Origin: Cyclaneusma minus
Lineage: Eukaryota > Ascomycota > Leotiomycetes > Marthamycetales > Marthamycetaceae
Assembly: GCA_037179335.1 (NCBI GenBank)
Contig: JAKZHN010000005.1
Coordinates: forward strand, 1,783,703-1,847,702
DNA length: 64,000 nucleotides
Direction of reading: 5' to 3'
Shown here one piece after another: positions 22,515 to 31,771 of the stretch (position 1 is the stretch's first letter; the number at the start of each line of letters is the position of its first letter). The notes under the pieces are model-generated. The model had not been told where the DNA came from and did no database searches. It saw nothing but the letters and a program-made list of their open reading frames with translations. The translations under genes and the position numbers were made by a program.

Positions 22515-23429
22515 ATGGCTGATTCGCCTGTCATCTCCGTCCTTCTTCTAGGCGACCCAGAAGTCGGCAAGTCTACTTTCCTCCAGTAAGTTCCTCAATC
22601 TTCCTGGTCGCTTGCCGCCACCTTTACGCAGCACGTGACTTCTCCTCGACCTTTTACTAAAATCCACAAACAAACAGGAGAATATATGAAGGGCCGGAAA
22701 GGAAGTCGAATCAGAAACCCTTGAATGACTCGGATCAGCCATTTTGTTTTGACGTTCGTTTCCAAAGGAAAGCCTACAGACTCGAATTCTACGACACTGC
22801 CAGTCCTGAACCCTGGTCCCTCCTCCAGCCCGACGTCGTAGTCCTCTGCTACGACATCAGCCAGCGTCTTTCCCTCATCAATCTAAAACGAGTGGTAGTT
22901 TGCACATCTCTTTTTGAACAACCGTTATCAAAACACGTTCCACCATTGATTCACTTTAGTCCGATGCCATCTGTCCCCTGGGGCCCAAACAGGGCCCAAC
23001 TCTCCCCCCGCCAAGTCCCCTCACACCCCGTATTTTTTTTTTAAAAAAAAACCAATCCTACAAAGGCCACCATTCCAACTCCCCAACCCCCCTCCTCCCC
23101 TTACCTTCCCATGATCCCATCTAACATCCACACCCCCCACCGTGCAGTGGCACAAAGCAACCTTCACCCACCACTCCCGCCCCACCCCCCTCCCCCTCCT
23201 CATCCTCGGCCTCAAGCGCGACCTGCGCTCCGAGACCGACCCGAACGGCATCATCTACCCACAAGAAGGCCACCGCTTCGCTCAGGAAATGCGCTCCGAC
23301 AAGTACATGGAGTGTTCCGCCTTTACTGGTGAGCTTGTCAGAGAGGTGTTTGAGGATATCTGTCAGACTGCTGCTGCTACGACTATGGAGAGTGGGGGGG
23401 TTAGTGAAGGGGGGTGTGTGGTCATGTGA
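22515..23429 (+). CDS. Atypical Rho/Ras-like small GTPase, CAAX-terminated
   Basis: 189 aa, three exons (22515-22585, 22678-22894, 23148-23429). The P-loop GDPEVGKST is intact at residues 14-22. The switch II (G3) segment reads DTASPEPW where classical GTPases have DTAGQE, so the catalytic Gln is absent. The G4 element is LKRD (classical NKxD or TKxD) and G5 is ECSAFTG. HRFAQEMRSDKYMECSAFTG resembles Rho-family helices. The last four residues, CVVM, form a CAAX box; Met at the end favours farnesylation and membrane attachment. It probably acts as a signalling switch on membranes, but partner and pathway are unknown. Intron 2 is long (253 nt) and holds a T10A9 run. The call as Rho-like rather than Ras-like is moderate. 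Confidence 0.78.
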
Positions 23430-23813
23430 TTTGTGATTTTTGGTAACCTTGGGGAAGGGCTGGAAGGGGGTTTGAAATGGTGGGTTTGGGTTTGTTTGTT
23501 GGGTTCTTATGTGGAGTTTAAGTCTCGGAGTTGGTATAGGTTGCACTGGTGGATAAATTTCGTTTGGATGCATGGCGCTTTGGACAGGCTGGGGAGAGAA
23601 CTCAATAGAGACTGATTGTTGTATATCAGTATGATTCAATACTACAGATGCGTGCAAGCATATAGATTGGTACTGTACAACCATATACACGTCCTAGATA
23701 CCAAAATGAATGTGAGTTCACAAAATGCCGACAAACTCCTGGTTTTCTGTGCCCATCGCCTCCTAACCAATAAACGCCGGGTTACCATCCTGATGCAGAC
23801 CTCCACCCCACCA
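23430..23813. other. Convergent spacer Rho-like / DPAP-B
   Basis: 384 nt between convergent stops, G/T-rich on the left. No gene is seen. Confidence 0.6.
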
Positions 23814-26729
23814 TCAGACCGTTCCAAACCCGTTTGCAATTTCTTCTTCAATCATGAGGTTCCGCTTCTTGATCCGCGCCGCCGAGTCAATCTCAATAGG
23901 CCTCGCGTTCGCAGTCTTCAACCACTCGCCATTAAAGGCGTTGATCAGCCAATTACTCAACTCTGTCGATTTCGTCAGTTCAGATCGCAAACCATTTTCA
24001 CTCCCCTCGGTCTCTTCGCACTGGTCATGGAAAGAGGTGGGGAAAGACTTACTATCATAAACGACGCGGTTCGCATTGTGGAAGTAGATACTGTGATCAC
24101 TATCCGGGAAAACATGAACATCATAGTTCTCCACACGTTCCAAGTCCAGCTTGTCCAGCAGCGTCAACGTGCTCTGCATGTGCACATTGTCATCTGCGAT
24201 CCCGTGCATGACCAAGAACCTCACGTTCTCGCTAAGCGCCGTGACATTGTTGATAGTCGCATTCTCGTACCCGCCCGGGTTGTGCTGCGGCGTGTGCATG
24301 TACCGTTCCGTGTAGATAGAATCGTAGAAACGCCAGTCAGTCACAGGTGCTACGGCCATACCGTAGTGGAAGGTCCGGCCCGCGTCCTGCTCAAGCGTCT
24401 TGAGGGTGAGGAAGCCTCCGTACGACCAGCCCCAGATGGCAAGCCGGGAGGCGTCGACGTATGGTTTCGCGGCCCAGATTTTGGCGGTTTCAATCTGGTC
24501 GCGCGATTCGTAGTAGCCGATGTTGTCGCGGATGATGCAGCGTGTTTTTCGGCCCATGTAGCCTGTTCCGCGGCCGTCGACGGTGACGACGACGTATCCT
24601 AGGTTGGCGGCGACGTATGATTGGAAGTCGATTTTGAATGATTTGTCAACTTGCTGGGATACCGGGCCACCGTATAGGAAGAAGAGCACGGGATATTTCT
24701 TGTTCTTGTTGAAGTGTGGCGGTCGTCTCTCCATCACGTTTAGCTCAAATCCATCAATGTTAACAGTCGAGTAAACCAGGAGTGGAAGCTCGTGCTTCGA
24801 TGCCAGGTCCGCGAGGTCTTTGTTATCCCCGATAGTATTCTCGTAGTGGTTGTCATTACTTGGGGTGCTAATGACTTTTTGCCATGGAATTCCCGGGCCA
24901 TCGTAGTTCAGCAGGACGTATCCAGCTCCACTGGAAAATGAGGCACTATAATACCCTTCCTTGCTTGTATCGGTCAAAGGTTTCATGTTCTTACCATCAA
25001 GCCCGACGCTATACACATGGCGTTGGATAGCCCCTTCCTTGGTGGAAACAAAGTAGACAAGATTCTTTTTCAAGTCGATTGCCGAGGGCGCGTTCACCAC
25101 CTCCCATTTGCCTGAAGTGAGGTATATGGGATCAGGATTGTGCAGAGGCGTAAAGTAGCCCATGTGATCGTTGCCATCGTGAATGATTGTATCGATATAC
25201 CCATCTTCAGGACGTCCATTCTTCGGATCCGCCGGGATGAATCGAGTATTCTGTGTAACCTCAAACCAGCCACCGTCAAGCTCAAGAACATTTTCTGTCC
25301 TCACTGTCTTGCCTGTCCGTGTGAGAACATCCACCAACACGACGCGCAGAATATCACTTTCTCGGTTTGTCTCTCGAATGAGGACCTTTCCGGTCGAACC
25401 CGCCCAGACGACTTCTGTAATAAGTCGTGAATGATCCTCAAACCCGCCTTCAACTTTGACCTCGAAGACATCTCCCTTTGACACATCATAAAACATAAGA
25501 TCAACCACAGGGTTTGGAGCGCCGGCTTTGGGGTATTTGATCTGACGGACTTCGGGGTAGTTTTCCTCGCCAGGCGGAGGATCCACTCCACTAGGTCGCG
25601 AGAGAAAGTACTGAACGGGGTATTCTGGCACCTTAGACTCGTTTGTTCGGAGGAAAGCAATGTATTTGCCATCCTCGGAGAACCAAGTCGCCCGGTTGCC
25701 CGAAATCACTTCCTCCTCGTAAACCCAGTCGGGAATACCATAGAAGTATTCAGTGCCTCCATCGGTCGTAATTTGAGTGACTTTCTTTGATGACAGCTCT
25801 CGCAAGAAAAGGTTGTTGTCTCGTGTAAAGGCTACTGCATCGCTTTGAGGGCTCCAGGTCGCGAGCTGAACCCTGCCGTCGACATTATCATGGTCAAGGG
25901 GCTCCGCCGTTTGGCTCGCAACGTCAAAAATCCAGTATCTCGCGTAGAACGAGTGTCGCCAGTTTTTCTGATGGTCTGTAGAACAAAGAACTTTTTTGAG
26001 ATCTTTGCTTGTCCACACTGTAGTGGGATACATGCGTATGCCCTCCCATTCAATAAAAGGCTGCTGCATCAATGTGGTGCTGCTGAGGGCCCCTGCCGTA
26101 TTATCGTCCCTCGAGCGGACGTCCTCGACAATAAGGTAGTCTTTGCCAAGCGAACCACGCTCGAGAAGTAGGCCGTCTTCGCCGTTTGCTCCTGGGATCC
26201 AGCCGATGTCCTGATGTCTGGGGGCCCATTCCCTCCCCAGCACTTGATCCAGCGTAATCTGCCTTCCATTTGCCTTTGTAACGGTGGCGGCTGGGTCGTG
26301 AGGGGCGTCATGCCGTGAATAGGCCTTCTGTCCGAGCAAGAAGATAAGGGCCAATATCCAGGCGCCAGCAATGATGCCTCCGACGATCCACAAGACCCGG
26401 ACGAACCTCCGATCTAAACCTTTCCCACCCTTGCTCGTCGCAGGCTCCAAGTCGAAGTCTTCTCTCGCGGAATTGCTCCGTGGAGACAACAGCTCATCTG
26501 GCTCGTCGGCGTACTTGGGTTGCCCGTTGAGAAGCATTCTGTCGAAGCTGTTGTTCTCCGGGATGCTTCTCCGCCGACCGGCCGCGGCCTCATCTTGAGC
26601 CACCTTCTCGCCTATGCGATCGAGCACAAGGCTGGTCGTGGATGCGCTGGAAGTCGAGTCGATCGATGCTCTCGGAGTGGCGTCATCGTCGCCCAGTAGG
26701 CGCTGCTCGTCGTGTTTGTCGTCGGCCAT
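23814..26729 (-). CDS. dapB: Dipeptidyl aminopeptidase type IV, membrane-anchored (DapB-like)
   Basis: Serine peptidase of family S9B that removes X-Pro/X-Ala dipeptides, in the vacuole membrane (Dap2/DapB) or late Golgi (Ste13). 941 aa after removing a 90-nt in-frame intron (24052-23963); exons 26729-24053 and 23962-23814. Without splicing the frame stays open, but the junction then restores VVYDKLSNWLINAFNGEW, the usual end of the family. A cytosolic tail of about 109 residues precedes one transmembrane helix at about 110-133. The beta-propeller contains PDWVYEEEV, which carries the Glu pair binding the substrate amino group. The alpha/beta-hydrolase part has GWSYGGF (nucleophile Ser), GIADDNVH (Asp) and PDSDHSIYF (His), so all catalytic residues are present. 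DapB versus Ste13 role is not settled by sequence. Confidence 0.92.
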   Translation of the reverse strand: MADDKHDEQRLLGDDDATPRASIDSTSSASTTSLVLDRIGEKVAQDEAAAGRRRSIPENNSFDRMLLNGQPKYADEPDELLSPRSNSAREDFDLEPATSKGGKGLDRRFVRVLWIVGGIIAGAWILALIFLLGQKAYSRHDAPHDPAATVTKANGRQITLDQVLGREWAPRHQDIGWIPGANGEDGLLLERGSLGKDYLIVEDVRSRDDNTAGALSSTTLMQQPFIEWEGIRMYPTTVWTSKDLKKVLCSTDHQKNWRHSFYARYWIFDVASQTAEPLDHDNVDGRVQLATWSPQSDAVAFTRDNNLFLRELSSKKVTQITTDGGTEYFYGIPDWVYEEEVISGNRATWFSEDGKYIAFLRTNESKVPEYPVQYFLSRPSGVDPPPGEENYPEVRQIKYPKAGAPNPVVDLMFYDVSKGDVFEVKVEGGFEDHSRLITEVVWAGSTGKVLIRETNRESDILRVVLVDVLTRTGKTVRTENVLELDGGWFEVTQNTRFIPADPKNGRPEDGYIDTIIHDGNDHMGYFTPLHNPDPIYLTSGKWEVVNAPSAIDLKKNLVYFVSTKEGAIQRHVYSVGLDGKNMKPLTDTSKEGYYSASFSSGAGYVLLNYDGPGIPWQKVISTPSNDNHYENTIGDNKDLADLASKHELPLLVYSTVNIDGFELNVMERRPPHFNKNKKYPVLFFLYGGPVSQQVDKSFKIDFQSYVAANLGYVVVTVDGRGTGYMGRKTRCIIRDNIGYYESRDQIETAKIWAAKPYVDASRLAIWGWSYGGFLTLKTLEQDAGRTFHYGMAVAPVTDWRFYDSIYTERYMHTPQHNPGGYENATINNVTALSENVRFLVMHGIADDNVHMQSTLTLLDKLDLERVENYDVHVFPDSDHSIYFHNANRVVYDSKSFPTSFHDQCEETEGSENGLRSELTKSTELSNWLINAFNGEWLKTANARPIEIDSAARIKKRNLMIEEEIANGFGTV

Positions 26730-27882
26730 GTTGCTTGTTGGGCGGTGGCCGGTCGAGGTTTGGGAGGACAGCTTTCAACGTGGCAGCATGGTTTAAGCAC
26801 TCTTAGGGTGGGATCGCTCTCTTCGACTCCTGAACAAGCTCGGCACTCGCTTTGCAAGCCGCCAAGACAGCTAAGTTATTGAGACCCTGATGGGGATGCG
26901 CCAGCGGGAGAATGGCGACAATGTCTTTGTTTCCCCGGAATCAGCATCAATGCATGTGGACCAAGCATCATAGCTCCCCATTGGGTCGTGTCCGCCGCCG
27001 CCAAGAAAGCGGCTCAACTGCCACCGCCACATGATTCTCTGTTATTCTAGGACCTGCATAATGGCTGCTTATGTCATTATCGGCGACGCTATCGGGCAGT
27101 CCCCATTCGCCCCCGCGAGCTTGTGCTATATCTCCGGTCGGTCCGAGCCGGAGCGAGGTTGGAATTGATCGAAAGACTCCAAGAGCCCAACTCCAGGCGG
27201 ATCTTCTCCAGCACATCGTCATCTGGAGATCAGCAAAACGACCAGTGCTCGGTCTCTAAGCTCTTGGCACCGCCTCTGGATTCGAAGCTTGGGGCAGAAG
27301 TGTGCTTGGAGTTTTGCTATCGGTGTCCTAGAGCAGAGACAAGACCCTATAACAGCGCCGAGACATCGACAAGACTTTGACAGCTTGTATAAAAGTCAAT
27401 TTCTACAGAAGCAACAGGAACCCCTATTCCGCAATGCAACATACGGCTATTTTCATTTTATGTGGACTCTGGTATCACCGCCCCGGCCAATGGAGAGCAG
27501 GAGAACGCGGCCCCATGCCTCCAGCGCAATTTCCCCGTGTAGCGGGGTCTTAGCGGCCGCCTCCATCAAACGCCTATCCGGGATCGACGCCGCTGCTCCA
27601 GAAAAATCCTGCTGAGTGAACCCATGTCGGAGTCTGGGCTGTATGCGAAACCCTATAGGCTGAGTCGCGTCGAATTCCTTCCTTCGCCGTTCCCTCTCAA
27701 TTGAGTTCGCACTTGTTTGGTTGTTTCCCACGACAAAGCTGTCTCCCACGACAAAGCTGTCTCTCGTTCGATCTGTGAGCGGCCGTTGACGTTGAAAGAC
27801 CTGTCTTTTCTGATCAAAAGCTGAACGCCTCGTCTGTCCTTTCCTCTGCGTCTTGCAACTTCAGTCCTTCGAAGCCGTCGTC
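26730..27882. promoter_or_regulatory. Divergent promoter region DPAP-B / GH72
   Basis: 1.15 kb between divergent start codons. A TATAAAA element occurs at about 27388 on the plus strand, roughly 500 bp before the GH72 ATG, so its relevance is uncertain. A perfect 18-bp tandem duplication lies at 27727-27762. No further gene is credible. Confidence 0.5.
27727..27762 (+). repeat. Perfect 18-bp tandem duplication
   Basis: CCCACGACAAAGCTGTCT occurs twice in direct succession, about 120 bp before the GH72 start codon, so probably in its 5' UTR or proximal promoter. Confidence 0.9.
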
Positions 27883-29317
27883 ATGTTCTCCCCCAAGTTG
27901 CTGTCACTTGCGTGTGCTTTGGCTGGTTTTGCAGTAGAAACAGCTACTGCCGCCAGCTCATCCGTGCCTACCATCACTGCTTACGGCTCCAAGTTCTTCA
28001 CCAGTGACGGTGACCAATTCTACATCAAAGGAGTCAGTGGATACCTTTGAACGGCCAGAAACCATTTGGCTAATATTATTGCCACAGATTGCTTACCAGC
28101 TTACCGATGACGACCCTCTCATTGACACTGATCAGTGTGCCCTCGATGCCGCTCTCATGTCGACACTGGGCACCAATGCCATTCGAGTGTACCATGTCGA
28201 CCCGACTGCAGACCACGACGGATGCATGTCTGCTTTCGCAGATCAGGGGATCTACCTCTTCGTCGACCTAGACACCTTCGATACGGCCATTGACCCTGTG
28301 AGTAGAAAGCTGACCCTGTTGAATAGCAATCCCTGACCAGTGTGTTTCTAGGACAACACCTACTGGAACGAATCCCAATACAATGCTTACACAGCTGTGC
28401 TGGATGCATTCGCCAACTACGACAACACACTCGGCGTGTTCGTCGGCAACGAAGTTATTTCTCTAGCCAACCAATCTCTGTCTGCGCCGTATATCAAGGC
28501 TGCTGCTCGAGATGTCAAGGCGTACAGAGACAGCAAGGGTTACAGAAAGATCCCAGTCGGCTACTCAGCTGCTGACATTGCCTCGCTCCGACCTATGCTT
28601 CAAAACTACCTGGCCTGCGGAACCAATACCTCAGAGGCAGTTGATTTCTTCGGATTGAACGCCTACGAGTGGTGTGGCACTGATTCATCCTTCTCCATCT
28701 CCGGCTACAATGAGTTGTACGCCAACTCCTCCGATTACAACATCCCTATCTTCTTCTCAGAGACTGGTTGCAACGCCGTTTCCCCGCGAACCTTTGAAGA
28801 CCAGTCTGCAATTCTCGGATCTGATATGGACGATGTATGGTCCGGTGCTATTGTCTACGAGTGGATCCAAGAAGCAAACAGCTACGGTCTTATCAGCTAC
28901 GGACCTAGCACCGCCGCTACTGTGACTGCTTCAGGGGTTCAGGACGGATTCACTCGATACGGTACCCCAACCCCTGTGAGCGCGGATTTCTCCAACCTGA
29001 TGGCCCAATGGTCTACCTTGACTCCTACCGGAGTGGCCAGCTCCGCATACACTCCCAGTAACTCGGCACCCGCTTGCCCTTCATCTACTTCAGATGGCTG
29101 GTTAGTCGATGGCAACGTTGCCCTCCCCACCCTTGGCGAGAGTCTCGCAAAGGCGACTGCTACTGCCACAACGACTGGCACCGCCACCGGCTCAGCAACC
29201 GGCACCGCAGCTTCGGCCACAGCCACCAAGAAAAGCAGTGCTTCCGGCGGCAAGGAAGTAGCTGGCATGGGAGCTGCTCTTATGGCCGTCATGCTCGGCT
29301 TTGTGTACTGGCTGTAG
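27883..29317 (+). CDS. GH72 beta-1,3-glucanosyltransferase, GPI-anchored (Gel/Gas)
   Basis: Cuts and rejoins beta-1,3-glucan chains at the cell wall. 441 aa, three exons (27883-28032, 28088-28297, 28352-29317). A signal peptide covers residues 1 to about 23 (MFSPKLLSLACALAGFAVET). The catalytic domain starts with FYIKGIAYQ. VGNEV carries the acid/base Glu154 and FFSETGCN the nucleophile Glu257, spaced as in characterised Gel/Gas enzymes. DFFGLNAYEWCG is also present. After about residue 330 there is a short Cys-containing stretch, then a Ser/Thr/Ala-rich stalk (ATATATTTGTATGS) and a hydrophobic tail (GMGAALMAVMLGFVYWL) that fits GPI attachment. There is no CBM43/X8 module, so this is the short (GH72-minus) form. 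The ATG at 27883 was chosen because the signal peptide begins there. Confidence 0.92.
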
Positions 29318-31771
29318 AGGTAGTAATATTTCCATCGCAATACCTCAGTTGAAGGCACAGTATTCCTCCTGTTTTATTATGCACTTGTAAATTTTGCCAG
29401 CGTTACAATTTTGGAACGTTGTACAGGGCCTAGTTGCCTGTGATATGGAATTAATATGTTAATATTAGCATGAGCGTGGCGTTGCATTGGGTTAGAGATG
29501 AGGACATGTCTGCATGGAGCGTGGAAATAAGCTGCTACAAAGCTGGTTATGTTATAACAAGGGGTGTGGAGAAATACGAAACATACGAATATTTTAATGT
29601 ATTTGACGCGCTTTGTCACCTGATGTTTCACATGCTGTTCGCGGTCCTTGTGATATTTGTGCACGGTAAGAATGCTTCAGACAGATATCCACTTCTCTAA
29701 GTGCAAGCAGCACAATGGCGAGGCACTGACTGATTTGGATACCAGCTTGTCCAAGTTTCTCATTTTACATATTAACATTCTTGTCTTATTGTGTCTGAGA
29801 AAAGTTGAATCAGAAGCACTATTCTCCTATCCCTATCCAAATTCAGTTGCACAAGGGAGCATCATGAATTCCTTTCACCAAGATTATTTCTCATTGTCTT
29901 CACTCTTGAAACAGCTCGATTGTCCCCAACTGGTCAATCCCCCCGCATGGTTCTTATGTCCTTTAGTTCTCAAGTTGTTACCTGTTTCAGACTATTTGGA
30001 TTCATATTTTTCGATTTTCTTTCTATCGGTCTTGGTAAATTGCAAGTACTTGTAAGTTGCACACTTTCTGCTTTCTAATTGCACAGCAGGTTGGCCTGCA
30101 TCTGAATATCGTCAAGTGTATAATAGACTGGAACAGTGAAAGTTCAAAATAGTGGTCTGCAGAGGAATCTGGTCACCTGGTGGTGCCATGTGTTGACAAG
30201 TTTCGATGTTTGTCAAGCAAACCGGAGTATGTCTTAGCCAATCTTCAATATAAAATTCTGCTTAAGCCCCTTCATCACCCACCATACACCCTCTGAAACA
30301 TACTGAGTGACAGTATAGATGGAGAATAGATCGTTTTCAGTCAGGTTGCTATACCCTAGCGTTTTGCACCAATATCGATTCCAACAGCATGTTAGGATAC
30401 TGGCAATTATCAACTTAAGGGTTACAAGTTCTTCTATGAACTAATGACTATCCTGACTTCCAGCTGGAATTTCAGCTATATAACTATACGACTAAACCCT
30501 GAACGAGAAGTGAAAGAAGAAGTGGCGATGAGTGATGCCCAAACCCCCTCTAAGAGCACGTGACCTCAAATGTTTCGAACCTTTTCGGACATTCGACAAA
30601 TGCAGGTGTCGACAGCAAAAATAGGGGTCGACATGAACCCAGCTCGAACCACCATATATATACCAAATCCACAAACAATCCCGTTATTCCCCTATGACGT
30701 ATGGTTCAGTAGAAGATGGTCCAGTTGATCTAAGCACGAATCGAACGCGTTCAACTCGACGCGTCTAAGTCAGAGTTGTTTATACTCCAATTCATCGTCT
30801 CGGCCCTACTATTATCCTTCTCTAGAGTCGAAGCAATTGTCGCCTCAGGACCCCTCATGCTCACTTTCCCCCCATCCTAGATTCACCATCCTCTGAAGGA
30901 AGATCCTAGGACTTAAAGATCCTGGAATCCCCTCTTCCTTCCTCTTCCTCCCTTCCTCTTCCCCTTCCGCTTCTCCTTCCCGCCTTCCCCTCCTCTTCGG
31001 ACTTTCCAACTCGAACCAAAGCTGAGGTTGCTATTGGCAACTTCATCTCGAAAGGTACGCAGATCGGCATGGAATTTGAATCTCCTCCTTCTTCATCCCC
31101 TCCAACCCAGATCGAAGCCAACAGCACCTCTGCCAACGTCTTCTCTCCAGTACGAGGATAGGCAGCGGACGGGGGTTCCCTGCTTCTACTTCGCAACTTC
31201 CCTGCCTCCACTTCACAGCTGCCCCTTCCCATCTTGCGTCCTCTTCGAACGCAAACTGGAACCAAGCACACCTCTGACAGGTCTTCTCTGCAGCTCGAAC
31301 CCAGGAATCGGATTTGGATCACATCCTTCCACTTCTCCACTTCGGCTTCCATTTCTCCTCCAACGCAGACTGAAACCAACGGCATTTCTGCCTAACTCCA
31401 TCTCATCGGTACGTAGGTCGGCACTGGACTTTGGATCCTCTCCTTCTACTTTTGACCACTCCGTATTTCGATTCCGCTTCACCTCGAACTGGAGCTGAAG
31501 TTTCACTCTCCTGCCGCTGTTCTCTCTCCGGTACGAAAGCTGGCCTTCAACTTGTTGATGGACAGTTGGCCTTCTCTCGCAATCATTGACAACACCCCAT
31601 TCGGGCTTTCAACCACTCATGTCAAAGTTGACAATCGCTTCTCCACTCTCAAACACCAGCTCTTTCTATCTCCTTTCTTTGGAAGACACAAAAAAACAAC
31701 AGTGACCTGGCTTTGTTAGTATGATCTAAACTGAAAGCAATGGAAAACTGACCTCTCTCCAGACAACCAAT
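29318..31771. other. 2.4-kb intergenic region with diverged tandem array
   Basis: The left half (29318-30900) is AT-rich and shows no gene; an open frame at 29657-30055 has no protein character. The right half is very pyrimidine-rich and contains the array at about 31010-31540. The last 50 bases before the next ATG contain a good acceptor (ctctctccag at about 31753-31762), so a 5' UTR intron is likely. Confidence 0.5.
31010..31540 (+). repeat. Diverged tandem array, five units of about 100-145 bp
   Basis: Five recurrences of a block are seen: an (A/C)GAAC..CAGACTGAAACCAAC-like part, a CACCTCTGCC-like part, and a GTACG end. The GTACG or equivalent ends lie near 31055, 31153, 31297 (ctcga variant), 31413 and 31535, giving steps of about 98, 144, 116 and 122 bp. 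The stretches after two of the GTACG ends are clearly alike (agatcggcatggaatttg and aggtcggcactggacttt). C/T-rich tracts separate the cores. The copies are diverged and were aligned by eye. Confidence 0.5.

Noticed and set aside
23616..24602. 328-codon plus-strand open frame
   Set aside because: Antisense to the conserved C-terminal part of the dipeptidyl aminopeptidase.
29657..30055. 132-codon hydrophobic open frame
   Set aside because: AT-rich intergenic DNA gives spurious Leu/Phe/Ser-rich frames; no signal peptide plus domain pattern.
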